DNA of 64,000 bases from Aegilops tauschii subsp. strangulata (GCF_002575655.3 NC_053037.3:322861294-322925293), one strand, 5' to 3'; positions 11,585-25,020 are shown, counted from the stretch's first letter. The notes: generated by a model not told the origin, from the letters alone. Numbers and translations: made by a program.

Positions 11585-13054
11585 TGTGACGCCCCCGATT
11601 CGATCGTACACTAGTCATACAAGCAAACGTGTACGATCAAGAACAGGGACTTACAGGAAGATATCACAACACAACTCTAAAAATAAAATAAGTCATACAA
11701 GCATCATAATACAAGCCAGGGGCCTTGAGGGCTCGAATACAAGTGGTCAATCATAGACGAGTCAGCGGAAGCAACAATATCTGAGTACAGACATAAGTTA
11801 CACAAGGTGCCATAAGATGGCTAGCACAAACTGGGATACATATTGAAAGAGGCGCAAGCCTCCTGCCTGGGATCCTCCTAAACTACTCCTGGTCGTCGTC
11901 GGCGGACTACACGTAGTAGTAGGCACCTCCGGTGTAGTAGGAGTCGTCGTCCGTGGCGCCTGGCTCCTGGGCTCCAACATCTGGTTGCGACGTCCGACAA
12001 GAATGGAACGGGGGGAAAGAGGGAGCAATGCAACCGTGTGTACTCATCCAAAGTACTCGCAAGCAAGGATCTACACTACATATTCGTTGGTATCAAGGAA
12101 ATGGGTAGTATTTGTGGACTGAACTGCAGAATGCCAGAATAAGAGGGGGATAGCTAGTCCTATCGAAGACTGCGCTTCTGGCAACCTCCATCTTGAAGCA
12201 TGTAGAAGAGAGTAGCTGGTAAGTTCACCAAGTATCATCGTATAGCATAATCCTACCCGGCGCTCCCCTCCTCGTCGCCCTGTGAGAGAGCAACCACCGG
12301 GTTGTATCTGGCACTTGAAAGGTTGTGTTTTATTAAGTATCCAGTTCTAGTTGTTATAAGGTCGGAATACAACTCCGGGTCGTCCTTTTACCGAGGGACA
12401 CGGCTGTTCGAATAGATAAACTTCCCTTCAGGGGTGCACCACATTACCCAACACGCTCGATCCCTCTGGCCGGGCACACTTTCCTAGGTCATGTCCAGCC
12501 TCGGAAGATCAACACGTCGCAACCCTACCTAGGTACAACAGAGAGGTCAGCACGCCGGTCTAAATCCTAAGCACGCAGGGGTCTGGGCCCAGCGCCCATT
12601 GCACACCTGTATGTTGCGAGGGCGGCCGGTGAGCAGACCTAGCAACCTCCATTACAAAGGAAGTTGTGTTACACGGTCCAACCCAGCGCGCGCTGCTCAG
12701 TCGCTAACGTCAAGAAGGCTTCGGCTGATGCCACGACGTCGAGTGCCCATAACTATTCCCACGTAGTTGGTTAGTGCGTATAGGCCAATGGCCAAACTCA
12801 GATCAAATATCCAATCTCGTTAAGCATGTTATTTTGAAGTAACCGCGGACGCCGACCAAGGCCAGGCCCACCTGTCTCCTAGGTGGTCACTACCTGCCTT
12901 GTCGCTCCGCCACAAAGTAACAGTCGGGGGCCTTCGGGAACCCGGGCCCACCACTACCGGGATGGAACCACCTGTCCTTTCAGCCCCCACATCGAAATCA
13001 CTTGCGGGTACTCTACGAGCCGACCCGACTTTAGTCACATCATGTAACCTGTAT

Positions 13055-13096
13055 TGTATGTATGTATGTATGTATGTATGTATGTATGTATGTATA
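13055..13096 (+). repeat. TATG microsatellite
   Basis: About ten TATG units in the left Z LTR. The homologous place in the right Z LTR (about 49525-49545) has only three or four imperfect units, so the array changed length after Z inserted. Confidence 0.9.
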
Positions 13097-13950
13097 AACC
13101 CGCGATCACCTCCCGAGTGATCACGACCCAATAATATAGCATGGCAGACAGACAAGAATGTAGGGCCACTGATGGAAAACTAGCATCCTATCCTAAGCAT
13201 TTAGGATTGCAGGTAAGGGTAACAACTATAGCAACAATGACAGGCTATGCAGCAGAATAGGATTAACCGAAAGCAGTAACATGCTACACTACTCTAATGC
13301 AAGCAGTAGAGAGAAGAAATAGGCGACATCGGGTTGATCAAGGGGGGGCTTGCCTGGTCGCTCGGGCAAGAAGGAGGGGTCGTCGTCGATGTAGTCGATC
13401 ACGGGGGTATCAACAGCGTCTCGGGGTCTATCGGAAAGAAGTAACGAAGGGGGAACACAATAAATGAAAGAGCAATCAAAGCGTCACAAAGCATATCAAG
13501 GCAATACGCGGTGCTAGGGGTGACCTAACGCGGTACTAGGTGCTGCTGGCGAAGGGGGAAAACATCCAGGAAAGTATCCCCGGTGTTCGGCGTTTTCGAA
13601 CAGACAGACCAGAGGGGACGGTTGCAGTTCGCTCTTCTAGGGACGTGTGGCGGACGAACGGACTGCGTATTTGGATACGTCTCGTCGATCTGAGCAACTT
13701 TCCTATACAAAGTATTTTCATCCGAGTTACGGATTATTTTATATTAATTTTCAAAGTTTGAATTCATTTTCTAAATTATTTTAATTCAAAAATTAAATAG
13801 TTAGATGCTATGGGTACACATAAGTGTACCCAGAGGTATACACATGGGGCTGACTGGTGGGGATAGGGGGCTGAGTCAGCAGTCAAAGTTTGACCGTTGA
13901 CAGGTCAACCTAACCAGTAGGTACCACATGTCATTAACCAGTTATTTAAC

Positions 13951-14689
13951 TGTTCTCGAATCCATAAAAGTATTCAATCCGATAACAACGAAATCTCAAA
14001 GGGAAAAACTCAATTCATCACAACAAGATAGAGAGGGGAAAACACCATATGATCCGACTATATTAACAAAGCCTGCGATACATCAAGATCGTGACATCTC
14101 AAGAACACGAGAGAGAGAGAGAGAGATTAAACACATAGCTACTGGTACAAACCCTCAGGCCTGAGGGTGGACTACTCCCTCCTCATCGTGGTGGCCGCCG
14201 GGATGATGAAGACGGCCACCGGAGATGATTCCCTCCTCCGGCAGGGTGCCGGAACAAGGTCTAGGTTGGTTTTCGGTGGCTACAGAGCCTTGCGGCGGCG
14301 GAGCTTCTAATCTAGGTTAACTTCTGATGGTTTCTCTATTTATAGGATTTTTTGGCGTTGGTTTCACACTAATATGGGCCTCGAGGTGAGCACAACCTAG
14401 CGGGGTAAGCCAGGCCCACCAGGCACGCTCTGGTGGGTTGTGCCCTCCTCGTGGCTCTTCTGGCCCTCCCATGAAGCTTCGGGGGTCTCTTTTGTTCCAA
14501 AAAATCTTCAAAAAGTTTCAGCTCATTTGGAGAACTTTCATTTCTGCACAAAAAACAACACCACGGTAGTTCTGCTGAAAACAGCGTCAGTCCGGGTTAG
14601 TTCCATGCAAATCATACCAAAACCATATAAAATTGTTGTAAACAAGGCATGAATACTTCATAAATTATAGATACGTTGGAGACGTATCA
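13951..14689 (-). repeat. Q-family LTR fragment inside the Z LTR
   Basis: Matches the inner to outer part of the Q2 LTR (51413-52040), with an intact outer end GAGACGTATCA at 14689. It keeps the minus-strand TATA box (plus-strand CTATTTATAG at 14336-14345). It includes about 75 bases near 14128-14205 missing from Q2, so it is a different copy. The left end at 13950 is an abrupt breakpoint, not an LTR terminus. A deletion therefore removed the other LTR part and some Z sequence. Confidence 0.8.
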
Positions 14690-15650
14690 CAGGCCCCAAC
14701 AGGGGATTTTGCACACGCGCTCAGACAGAGGGGCGCCGGTCGCGGCAGCACTTGGCCAGCAGGAGGGCTTCATGCGCGACGGACAGGGGCGAGCCGGGAT
14801 GGCACACAGGAGCGAGCTGCGGCCATGGCGGACGTGACTGGGGATGGAGGAGAAGCGCCGTCAGCAGGGCGGCGGGCGACTACGGCAGCGGCGCGACAGG
14901 TGCGGCCGAGAACCGGCGGGGAGGGGAGGGAACGCGCGGGCGGCGCGGCTGGGAAGCATGCCGGCGGGCCGCGGTGCAGCAGCTGCAGTATGCAGGCAGG
15001 AGCGGTACAGCGAGCGCGGGAAAATGGGGCATGGGCGTCAACGGGGGAGGGCGCAATTTGGCAATCGGGCCAGCGGAGGACGGCGTCGCAGGAGGGAGAG
15101 GAGGCCGGGGTGCAATCAGCGCAGTGCTGGCGCACGTACGGGGCAGAGATTAGGGGCGCGCGGGCGCAAGCAGGAGCAGAGCTCCGGGCGCATGGTGGAA
15201 CAACGACGTATGGCCACGAATTCGAAGGGGGCAAGCTGGGGGATGGAGGAGAGCTCACTTTGAGCCTGTAGATGAACAAGGTGGGATCGGGGAGGCTCCG
15301 GTCAGGCGAATCATAGACAAGCGCTCCAGTGCCCGAGGATGATGACGACGGCGATCCAGCGATGCGACGGGGGTGGGCTCGATCTGGTCCTTGTAGATGA
15401 AGCAGCGAGCAGCGGAGGTTATTCTGGACGTGCTAAGTCGACGTGGGGTCAAGGTTGGTCATGGCTGCGAGGTGCTCCATGGCCACGGCGACGTTCAAGC
15501 CCGATCCCGATTGGATCGGGGGAGAGGGAGAGTGGGGGCGAGAGTAGGGGGGAGTGGGGGTGTCGGTGCCTAGGGTTTCGGCACCAGGGGTTAAGGGACT
15601 GGGGATGGGTCGGCCTGGCATGTGGCTGGGCCGAGGCCCAGTGGGAGCAG
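14690..15650 (-). other. GC-rich block of the Z LTR
   Basis: Long overlapping open frames in several phases here follow from high GC and few stops. None has a recognisable domain, and their residue make-up (Arg, Ala, Gly, Pro) looks compositional. I treat it as LTR promoter or leader sequence of Z. Captured genic 5' sequence is possible but unsupported. Confidence 0.5.
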
Positions 15651-16110
15651 GGCCTTTTGGCCTTTTATTTATTATGTTTTATTTTTTACCTTTTCTTTTT
15701 CTATTTTCTTTTATTTCTTAATAGTTTATAGTTTTACCAAAAGAAAACCCCATAACTAAAATAGAGTTACAATTCCAACTACTTCCACAAAAAGTTTTAC
15801 CCCTGAACAAAATAGTTTAGTATTTTATAAAATCAAAAAGGCATTTATTTAATTGTTTTACCTACTGTTTTAATTACTTAAGTGCATTTAAATCTTTTAT
15901 AAAAATGTGGTTTCTCAATCATAATTACCTATGCATTATCTGGCACAACCTGAACAATTTAGTTTGTATATTTGAAAACTTTTGTTGTTAGCCTTTGTTT
16001 TAAAGTTTAATTTGAATCGGTTTCGAATCAACGCGAGTTAATTACAGTAACCGAGGTGACATGTCATCATTAGTAGAGGTTCACTCTAGCTTAATTACCC
16101 GGGCGTTACA

Positions 16111-16122
16111 ATTCTCCTCCAC
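16111..16122 (-). other. Z polypurine tract
   Basis: The minus strand reads GTGGAGGAGAAT immediately before the LTR start TGTAACGCCC. This fixes the left LTR as the 3' LTR. Confidence 0.75.
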
Positions 16123-19100
16123 TACAAGAAATCTCGTCCCGAGATTTAAGAGGGGGAGTACAGGGGAAAGTTCTGGTTACGAAATTCTAACGAGCCTTCT
16201 GGGTCTTGGTTGATCTTCTCGAAGATCCCTTCCATTGACGTCTGCATTCCTCTGCTCCAGGTCATCATGATGAAGTCGTAATCCTTCCTTCGGGAGCTCC
16301 ATCGTACTTACAAATAGACAAGGGGCGGCTCGCCAATGGTAGAATGCTATAAGGGGTAACGTCATCATACTTCGGGTGGTGATTCATGAACGAACAAATG
16401 AGTATCTCTCGAGTTGAACAAATGAAATGCATTGAGAGCAAGGTAAGAAGGTACAATGAGGAGTTCCAGGCGGATAGACAATCGTTCGATGTAAAAAAAG
16501 AGTATGAAAGGGGTTCAAAGCATCAAGATTAAGTATTGCATCTGATAACGGAATAGATCACTAGGAAGGTGGCTCGTGAATTACACACGACGCCAAGCGT
16601 GAGGAATAACCTTGGGAACAAGGATGTACAGGACAGTCAGGTTTCGATCATGTGGAACTATGGGTTATGGGCCCATCATGCGGGTTAAAGGTAGGAAGGG
16701 CGCTGACATCTTGCACGGTCATGATATCAAGGCATGTCAAAAAATAGTCTGTCTATTATGTCGACAACAACATCAGTACCAAGGGCGAGGGACGAAGAGA
16801 ACCATTTTCCTGCTCGTTGAACGAGGCATACCAATAGGCAAAGTTCTTGTCCATCGGTGGTTACCGGAATGTCATCAACAATAGTAACAGGGTCTTAGTC
16901 ACAGAGTGGTACAATGAGGTGCTTACCTAAGAAAGGAATTATCATTGCTCAGTTAAGTAGATTACAAGAAAGGTTAAACAACAGAGTGGAAATGAAAACG
17001 CATTTATCAGGTTAAACAGAACAATGCATAGGAAAATGTTTTTAAACACATATTTCAGGGGTATATCCTTCCCAAGGACAAGCAGAGCATGATATCCATG
17101 ATAGGATAGAAGTAGAAGACCAGTTAGGTAAGGGGAGAGGAATTTCATGGCATTACCCATACAATGGTGTTTGGATAGTTGATCAAGAAACATTTAGCAT
17201 TGTGCTTCAAATGTGCTTATTGATGAGGAGTACCACATACATGCTTCGATATAGCATTGCAATGGTCTTCAAGCAAAGGTCGGACTTTGGATACTCAAAG
17301 GATTCATCAGGAACAACTTATAGAATAAGTCTTACAATTTCCTCATGGAAGAATAATGGTTAACCTTGCTAAAAAGGAAGAACTATAACAATAGGTCCTC
17401 CGGCCAGGTGTATTAGGCATGACATCACCTTACTAGGTCATATAAAGACCAGTGTTATATCTCATGGAAATATGTTCCAACGGTCATATCTGACCAAGAT
17501 TCAGATCTGATTGGTGTCAGGATAACTCTGACTCAGGATGCCTGAGAAGAAAGGTGCAACACAAATTGTCGAGATGCCATTGTAAGATTCTCGGGAATTG
17601 AATTATGGAAGCGAGTTCCGAAACAAGAGTTCATCATTAAATCAAGGAAAGAATGAGGAGGTGGCCGATGAACTCAGCGACAATTCAATGAGATTTCCAA
17701 AAGATGGATTTCCACAATTATGTGAACAAGGAGATAACTTTTGTCAGATCAAACGATATAATGAGGTATGCTCTGGGAAAACATACTTGATTAAACATTG
17801 GTTGACAGGTGCGCCCGAAATATGGGCAAAGGTAGCCTGATTAATTGTTAGAATGGTCATCCAATAACCGATAGGCTAAGAATGAACTATCGATCATTAA
17901 CTTCAAAGCAATAGGGTTGCTAGAAGTGCATAATCCAAACATCACCATTCACTTGTTGGTATCCCGGTTAGAATCAAAACGGGGACCAAGAAAGAATGGT
18001 GATGCTGAGAAGTATCACTATACCAAGAATTCCAAAGAGGTGGAGAAATCCTCACAACATTCTTGATACAGAAGACAATAATACTACAAGGTAGAACATA
18101 ACCTAAGCCAGATAGCAAGGAAATCAAGGTACAACACAAAACATGAACAAGTTTTTGTTGGGGGAAGGCAAGAATGTTGTCGATGATAACACAAATCATC
18201 GAGGGGGGAGGATGGTATTTCCCATCATGAATTCGATTGATATCCTCGAAGATCTCAAAATGTTGATGATAATCATGACACAGTTGTTGAGAGATTTCAT
18301 GAAGGTGTAATCTATCGGCGATGACATCAAGTCAAAGGAATGATGAAGCGAAAGGTTATTGGAACCACGGCTACGGCACATACTCAAAATCAAGCTTGTT
18401 GTTAAATGCGAAATGATATGATGAGGAAAGTCGACGTAAGCTTAGCTCATCGTCGAAAATTGTGCTCCGGCAAGAAGGACCAGGTAGCACAGTTAAAAAG
18501 TTGCGTGATAATGGTATAGCCGATCAGGCTAGGAATGACTTGAAGGATTAATAAACTCATAAGCAACAAAGATTACTTAGAGTTATTGAACCGGAGTGCG
18601 GATTGATTCACTTATCAGTGTTCTCGGTTGACAACAACCCAGAACACAGGAAAATTGGAATCGGTGAGAAATAACAGTTGATGAAGAACCCGTAAGAAGT
18701 TATGCAGTTCCATGATATTCTTGAGATACCAGAATGTAATACTCGACGGTAGATCAAAGTAAAGGTTGGAGAGGTGCAATGATCTGCAGAAGAGAAGTAC
18801 TTCAACTTGTCTGAGAAATGGTATTTAAAAGGAGAATATGGCTGGGACCACGATTGCAAAAGGCCAGATCCTAGATATAAGACAAACTTTTACAAAGGGA
18901 ATATTTAATTGAAGGGAAGCTTCAATGATACGATCTACATCGTGTCCATGGGCATGAACAAAAAGTTCAAGGTCGACTCCCACTTCTCAATGCATAACCT
19001 TTCACTCACTTCTCATTTTCGAAGAAGTTGTAGTGTTGAAATTTTATCTGGCAAAATACCAGAAGAGTATGAGTCATGAAAACTTTCGAGTTCACACATA

Positions 19101-20299
19101 TTAAGGAAGGCGTAGGTTCAACCCATCGGGGTATCGTAGGAACATATAACACAACCTTCAGGAGTAATAAACATAGGCTCAAAAGTAGAGCATGGTTGAC
19201 AAAGCAGAGGATACAATTTACCAAAGGCATTATATATCCGTGGAAACGCTCACAAGGTTACTGAATAAGAAGAACACTGTCGGCCGAAATCCAAGAAAGG
19301 ATCTGGGGGTCCACAAGGGATCTGATGTGAGCATCGGTACTCAACCAGAAGAAGAAGGGTGCAAGGAGATCAGATGATAGAAACATCTGACTAATTCAAA
19401 GCTCAATTGCAAAGGAATTATGAATTCCAAGTCAAGGGATAAGAAGCAACACTCTGATTAGGGATGGATAAGTTGAATAGCCTTAGGGGTACAATCGACG
19501 GCAATTTGATTGGTCGAGAACCAGCTCTTGTTCAAACGACGTCTGAGATGGAAGGATCAATCATAGGATCTGATTGAGGATTGCGAGCATTCGCAACTTA
19601 TTGAATCAATGGACTCAAAATGATACTGACAAAGGATGCCAATAAGATTGCTATACTTATGGGATTAACCATAATGCAAGCAAGCAAGAGTTTCAAGAGC
19701 AATAAGCTGCTGAGGATTTTTAGAAGATCGAATAGTATTTTTTGAAGATCCTTGTGAAACACATGAACTAGTGATGAGTGGATACTCGTTATGTGCGAGG
19801 AATTATATGTAGGGGTATTAATGCGGAAAAGAGCTGCAAAGCGGTGGGCACAAAGGATTCTCGGAATATCGGAGAATTTTTTCAGGGTATCAAGTAATAA
19901 CAGGGGCAACTGGGAATGAAAGTATGAACGACAAGTGTAAGCAGTTATCCATAAGGATTTATCGATGGTCGGGAATAGCACAAGTGGTTGGCACAAAGCC
20001 TCGAGAGAATATCGAAGAGTATCTTCAGAATCTTCTGGTGAAGCAGGCCATCATCTGGAATGAAGGGGCTCTCCGGGAGAGAGTATTTACGAGAACCTAG
20101 AGTTAGAGTTAGCAAAACCATTTAACCCGAATAGAAGAGATATCATAATCCCAGAGTATAGAGGAGGAGTAAAAGATCCTAATACCACCCAATGGCGACG
20201 TGGGCCCGTAAGCCACACAGATATGTTAGTAAAACATTTTTCACTGACTAGACTCAACTTCGGCCAAGGAGTTTGGAAGGGGGATCCCTACAGGCAGTC
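16123..20299 (-). other. Z interior, no gene recognised
   Basis: About 4.2 kb without a frame over 132 residues and without any gag, protease, reverse transcriptase or integrase motif that I can find on either strand. It could be a non-coding interior of the LARD type or a pol region decayed past recognition. Confidence 0.6.
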
Positions 20300-20312
20300 G
20301 GCTCTGATACCA
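20300..20312 (-). other. Z primer binding site, initiator tRNA-Met
   Basis: The reverse complement is TGGTATCAGAGCC, the classic plant initiator tRNA-Met primer site. It lies three bases inside the LTR that starts at 20316 and shows that Z reads on the minus strand. Confidence 0.9.
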
Positions 20313-20315
20313 ACT

Positions 20316-21660
20316 TGTGACGCCCCCGATTCAATCATACACGCGAACGTGTATGATAAAGATCACGGACTCACGGGAAGATATCACAACACTACTCTAA
20401 AAATAAAATAAGTTATACAAGCATCATAATACAAGCCAGGGGCCTAGAGGGCTCGAATACAAGTGCTCGATCATAGACGAGTTAGCGGAAGCAACAATAT
20501 CTGAGTACAGACATAAGTTACACAAGGTGCCATACGATGGCTAGCACAAACTGGGATACAGATCGAAAGAGACGCAGGCCTCCTGCCTGGGATCCTCCTA
20601 AACTACTCCTGGTCGTCGTCGGCGGACTGCACGCAGTAGTAGGCACCTCCGATGTAGTAGGAGTCATCATCGGTGGCGCTTGGCTCCTGGGCTCCAACAT
20701 CTGGTTGCGATGTCCGAGAAGAATGGAAAGGGGGAAAGAGGGAGCAATGCAACCGTGAGTACTCATCCAAAGTACTCGCAAGCAAGGATCTACACTACAT
20801 ATGCGTTGGTATCAATGAAATGGGTAGTATTTGTGGACTGAACTGCAGAATGCCAGAATAAGAGGTGGATAGCTAGTCCTATCGAAGACTACGCTTCTGG
20901 CAACCTCCATCTTGAAGCATGTAGAAGAGAGTAGCTGGTAAGTTCACCAAGTATCATCGTACACCATAATCCTACCCGACGTTCCCCTCCTCGTCGCCCT
21001 GTGTGAGAGCGACCACCGGGTTGTATCTGGCACTGGAAAGGGTCTGTTTTATTAAGTATCCAGTTCTAGTTATCATAAGGTCGGAATACAACTCCAGGTC
21101 GTCCTTTTACCGAGGGACACGGCTATTCGAATAGATAAACTTCCCTGCAGGGGTGCGCCACATTACCCAACATGCTCGATCCCTCTGGCCGGGCACACTT
21201 TCCTGGGTCATGTTCGGCCTCGGAAGATCAACACGTCGCAGCACTACCTAGGCACAACAGAGAGGTCAGCACGCCGGTCTAAATCCTAAGCGCTGAGTGG
21301 TCTAGGCCCATCGCCCATTGCACACATGCACGTTGCGAGGGCGGTCGGGGAGCAGACCTAGCAACCTACATTACGAAGGAAGTTGCATTACGCGGTCCAA
21401 CCCGGCGCGCGCCACTCAGCCGCTAACGTCAAGAAGGCTTCAGCTGATACCATGACGTCGAGTACCCATAACTGTTCCCACGTAGTTGGTTAGTGCGTAT
21501 AGGCCAGTGGCCAGACTCAGATCAAATATCCAGAACTCGTTAAGCGTGTTATTTTGAAGTAACCGCGGACGCCGACCAAGGCCATGCCCCCTGTCTCCTA
21601 GGTGGTCACAAACTGCCATGTCGCTCCGCCACAAAGTAACGGTCGGGGGCCGTCGGGAAC
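20316..21660 (-). repeat. Z 5' LTR (right copy), first part
   Basis: Starts TGTGACGCCCCCG and is colinear with the left LTR from 11585. It stops at GGGAAC where X begins and resumes at 49412. Confidence 0.9.
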
Positions 21661-22655
21661 TGTCGGGGGGATGAACCCCAGGCAGGCAACGGAACCCGGA
21701 TCCTTTTCAAAAACAACGAGGCTAGCAATGCCCCTCAAGCTGGCCTACGCTTGGCCGGGTCACTCGACCCGGCCAAGCCCCTCGACCCGGCCAAAGTCTC
21801 CAACCCGGCCGGACTCCTCAACTTGGCCCCAACAACCAGCTCAAGACAGCCGAGCCCGGCGCACCAAGACTTCCCCAACAAGCCAGCTCCACCCTTAGCG
21901 TGTTCTCCCACCCGGCCGCGGGTCAGCTCCCGTCCCATCCCAGTCATACGATGGGACGAGTCTCCACTTACCAATGACAAAGGCAACAGTTCCCCGCCCA
22001 AGCCTCTCAGGTCAGCCGGGGCGTGGCGATAGCGCCCCACCTACCCGCTGACCAGGGCCGGCATGGCAACAGTGCAACCGTCATCACCAATGGCGCCAGC
22101 AAGCGGCGACCTGATGGAGCGCCACTTTAGCCGACTCAACTCGGCCACTCCCTGACGATCGACGAGACGGCCAACAGTGCCCCCGTACCCAGCGAGCCCC
22201 GCACCCGAAGAACCCGGCGAGCCCTGACCCACGGCGGGTCCCAGCACTGGCTTCCCGGACGATGACAACCCGGCCCCACGGGCTTGTAACATTACCCTTG
22301 TACCCCTGGGGGTTAACCTATAAAACCCCCCAGGAGCGCTCATGCATACGGGCGAACACAGAGAGAAACCAATGATCAGATCATCACTAGCGCACACACA
22401 CCACAAGGAGAAGCAGCCTAAGCCCTGGCATGTCTTCCTTCTTCCTCATACAGCTCAAGGAGCGACTCTGTACTGATACACATCAACTACACTTGGCAGG
22501 ACTAGGGGTGTTATCTCCCAGAGAGCCCCGAACCTGGGTATGTCTTGCGTCCCGCGCTCGCTCATGCCGACCTCGCCTCTGGAGCCCACTAGTGCCCTCG
22601 AGCCTCCTCCTATCTTTAGCCATCCCTTGGCATCTACCGTGCGCCCACCACGACA
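21661..22655 (+). repeat. X 5' LTR (995 bp)
   Basis: Perfect short terminal inverted repeat TGTCG...CGACA. The word ACCCGGCC recurs, with an extra copy near 21768-21800 that the 3' LTR lacks. A TATA box is at 22319-22325. Confidence 0.92.
22319..22325 (+). promoter_or_regulatory. TATA box in X 5' LTR
   Basis: TATAAAA after TTAACC, conserved in the 3' LTR at 49078-49084. Confidence 0.7.
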
Positions 22656-22657
22656 GT

Positions 22658-22675
22658 TGGCGCCCACCGTGGGGC
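22658..22675 (+). other. X primer binding site
   Basis: TGGCGCCCACCGTGGGGC, two bases after the LTR end. This primer-site form is common in Tat-like Gypsy elements. I do not assign the tRNA. Confidence 0.75.
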
Positions 22676-22698
22676 AGCTCGAGGTCCTGGCCGGGAGC

Positions 22699-25020
22699 AT
22701 GCTTCAGACGGGGCTCCTCTCCGACTCCGACGAGCCTGTCACGCTGGCGGACAACGTCATCCACGCACTCGCCGCCTCCTTTGCCATGATGCGCATCTCC
22801 GATGCGCCTGTGGCCGACGAGTACCCCAACGAGGTACTTGACTTTTCTGACTCCCCCCTTTCCCTCGGCGGCAGCACTCCCGCCGAGGCAATGGACCTCT
22901 GTGTGGAGGTCTTCGTCACCGACACCGGCGCCACTTCCTCGTCCAGCGCGATGAGAAAGGCCGCCGAAGCCAGGGCCGCAGCGGAGCAGGCCAACCCACC
23001 CAACCCGCTACGCGCCACGATGCAGAGCCTTCACGTCCGCATTGGCACCGACATCGATGCCTCCGACATCGCCGAGGCCCGGATTCGTGTCGACGAGGAC
23101 CGCCAGCGCCTGCCGGACCTCACCGAGACGCTCGCCGCCATGTAGTGCCGCCTCGACTCGGCTCAGCTGGAGTGCAACGCCGCCTACGGCTTCATGTTGG
23201 ACACACCCGAGCCAAGCCGGGTCGCCGACGTGCGGGCCCGGGGCAGCGCGATCGGGCGCGCCTTCGGCATCATCCCCCCCATCTACGAGACTCCCGTGAA
23301 GAACATGCGGTCCGCACATGCGGCCATGGTCAGCCTGGATCAGCTCGCAGGAGAAGAGCTGCAGGACCGCCTCAAAAGGGTGAACGACCTCCTCGCTGCG
23401 GCCAACGCACAGCAGGACCGCCTCAACCAACTCGCCAAGCCGGCAGGATCCGGCTCCGCCCGCGTTGCCGGACCCGGCGACCACTAGAACACAGCGTCTT
23501 CACCACCTGGCGAGGCGCACACCGGCCGCACCCGGACCTGGCGCAACCCCGCCCCGACGACTACCGGCGGCTTGGGCGACGAGCCGGTCTTGGAGGTCCG
23601 ACGCCGACTCGACCCCCTGCTCCAACCCGGCTGACGTTCGACTGCAGCCGGCCCGGCCCCCCGTGGCGCGGTCACTGGCCGGCTGGCCCCGCGCGCCATC
23701 GACCACACAGACGCCCGCCACCGCCTCGACCGACTCTCCCTCTCCCAAGAGCTGGAGGAGACCGTCCCCGTCGGGCCGGCGTGCTTCGGACCACGCATCC
23801 GGGGTGAGCCCTTTACTAAAGGGTTCACGCTCCCCCGCGACACCCCCATGTACAACGGCACCGTGAAGCCGGAGGACTGGCTCACCGACTACACCACCGC
23901 CATCGGCATCGCCGGCGGTAACCACCGCCTCGCTGTGCGCTACGCGCCTCTCATGTTCCAGGGGTTGGCCCGCACCTGGTTGAACAGTCTGCCGACGGGC
24001 AGCATCAACGCGTGGGTCGACTTCGACCAGGCCTTCATGCGCGACTTCACCGGCACTTACAAACGACCCGGCCGCCCCAATCAGCTCGCCATGTGCGTGC
24101 AGGGGGCGGCGGAAACCGGCCGCGAGTACCTCGCACGCTGGACCGAGCTCCGGAACAGCTGCGAGGGCGTCCAGGAAGTCCAAGCGATCCAATACTTCGT
24201 CAACGGATGCCGGGATGGCACCCTCCTCAAGCACAAGCTCTTACGCTCCGAGCTGGCCACCATGGCCGCGCTCATGGTGACGACGGAAAAGTACGCCAAC
24301 GCCGACTCCGCCATGAAGATCCCGGTGGCGATGGATGAAGCCGGCAAGGCAAAGACGATTCCCCCTCCGAAGCCGGCCGGCGATGGAAGCCGGCAGCAGC
24401 ACAACCAGCAGAACCACAAGCGCAGGGCCGATCAGCCGGCCCAGCGCTACGACAACTGGCTCGTCGCGGTCGCCGAGCAGGCGCCTGCGACTGACCTGGC
24501 CGCCAAGCGTCGGCAGACCGGCAAGACGACGTGGCAACCCGCCATGAGTTTCGAGGAGATGCTCGACGCCCCCTGCAAGCACCACAGCGGTTCAAGGCCT
24601 TCAATGCACATGCTTCGGCAGTGCACCATCACCAAGCGCCTCCTGAGGGGCGACATCCCGCCTCCTCCGGCCCCAGCTCCGGGAGCGGGGCAGCCGCCTC
24701 CGCCTCCACCGCCGCCACCGACTGGCGGCGCGATGCGCGACGACGTCTACACGGCCCAGAACGCGACCTATGTCGTCTTCACCAGCCTCAGCGACGACAA
24801 ACGCAGTGAGCGCCTCCTTCGGCAGGAGGTGAACACCGTCATCCCAGCCAAGTCGGAATACATGCACTGGGCGGAGCGCCCGGTCACCTGGACTCGGGAG
24901 GACCACCCGGCCGTCATGCCGAACCCGGGTGGTTACGCCCTCGTCCTCAACCCCACCATCGTTGCACCTCGGCGCACGTGCAAGTTCTCCCAGGTTCTCA
25001 TCGACAGCGGCGCAACATCA
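22699..25020 (+). pseudogene. X gag and start of protease, three in-frame stops
   Basis: Starts at ATG 22699 (MLQTGLLSDSDE) and stays in one frame to about 25015. It is interrupted by TAG 23143-23145, TAG 23485-23487 and TGA 23632-23634. The capsid domain (retrotransposon gag type) lies at about residues 384-540, with motifs LARTWLNSLP and AFMRDFTGTY. A CX2HX7HX4C knuckle (CKHH...HMLRQC) is near residue 624, then a proline run near 660. The protease active site LIDSGA is near residue 767, after which the reading frame slips by one. It would form the virus-like particle and bind RNA, but this copy cannot make a full product. Confidence 0.85.

Larger units (their letters stand above)
11585..16110 (-). 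repeat. Z 3' LTR (left copy), containing a Q LTR fragment
   Basis: On the plus strand it starts TGTGACGCCCCCG and ends GGGCGTTACA, so on the minus strand it starts TGTAACGCCCGGG. Bases 11585-13950 match 20316-21660 plus 49407-50397 of the right copy. A Q LTR fragment fills 13951-14689. The segment 14690-15650 is very GC-rich and 15650-16110 AT-rich. The part of the right copy that would match 14690-16110 is not in the window. Confidence 0.82.

Noticed and set aside
13055..13096. TATG array as a target duplication or insertion scar
   Set aside because: It lies inside the LTR and the partner LTR has a shorter version at the same place, so it is a microsatellite.
14752..15731. Several overlapping frames of 130-170 residues on both strands
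   Set aside because: They lie in a GC-rich LTR block, overlap each other in different phases and have no domain; composition explains them.
16123..20299. Possible decayed pol gene in the Z interior
   Set aside because: I looked for YVDD, LGRP and integrase zinc-finger patterns on both strands and could not support any. A profile search would be needed.
22041..22406. Minus-strand frame in the X 5' LTR
   Set aside because: Inside the LTR, no domain, and the matching place in the 3' LTR does not keep the frame.
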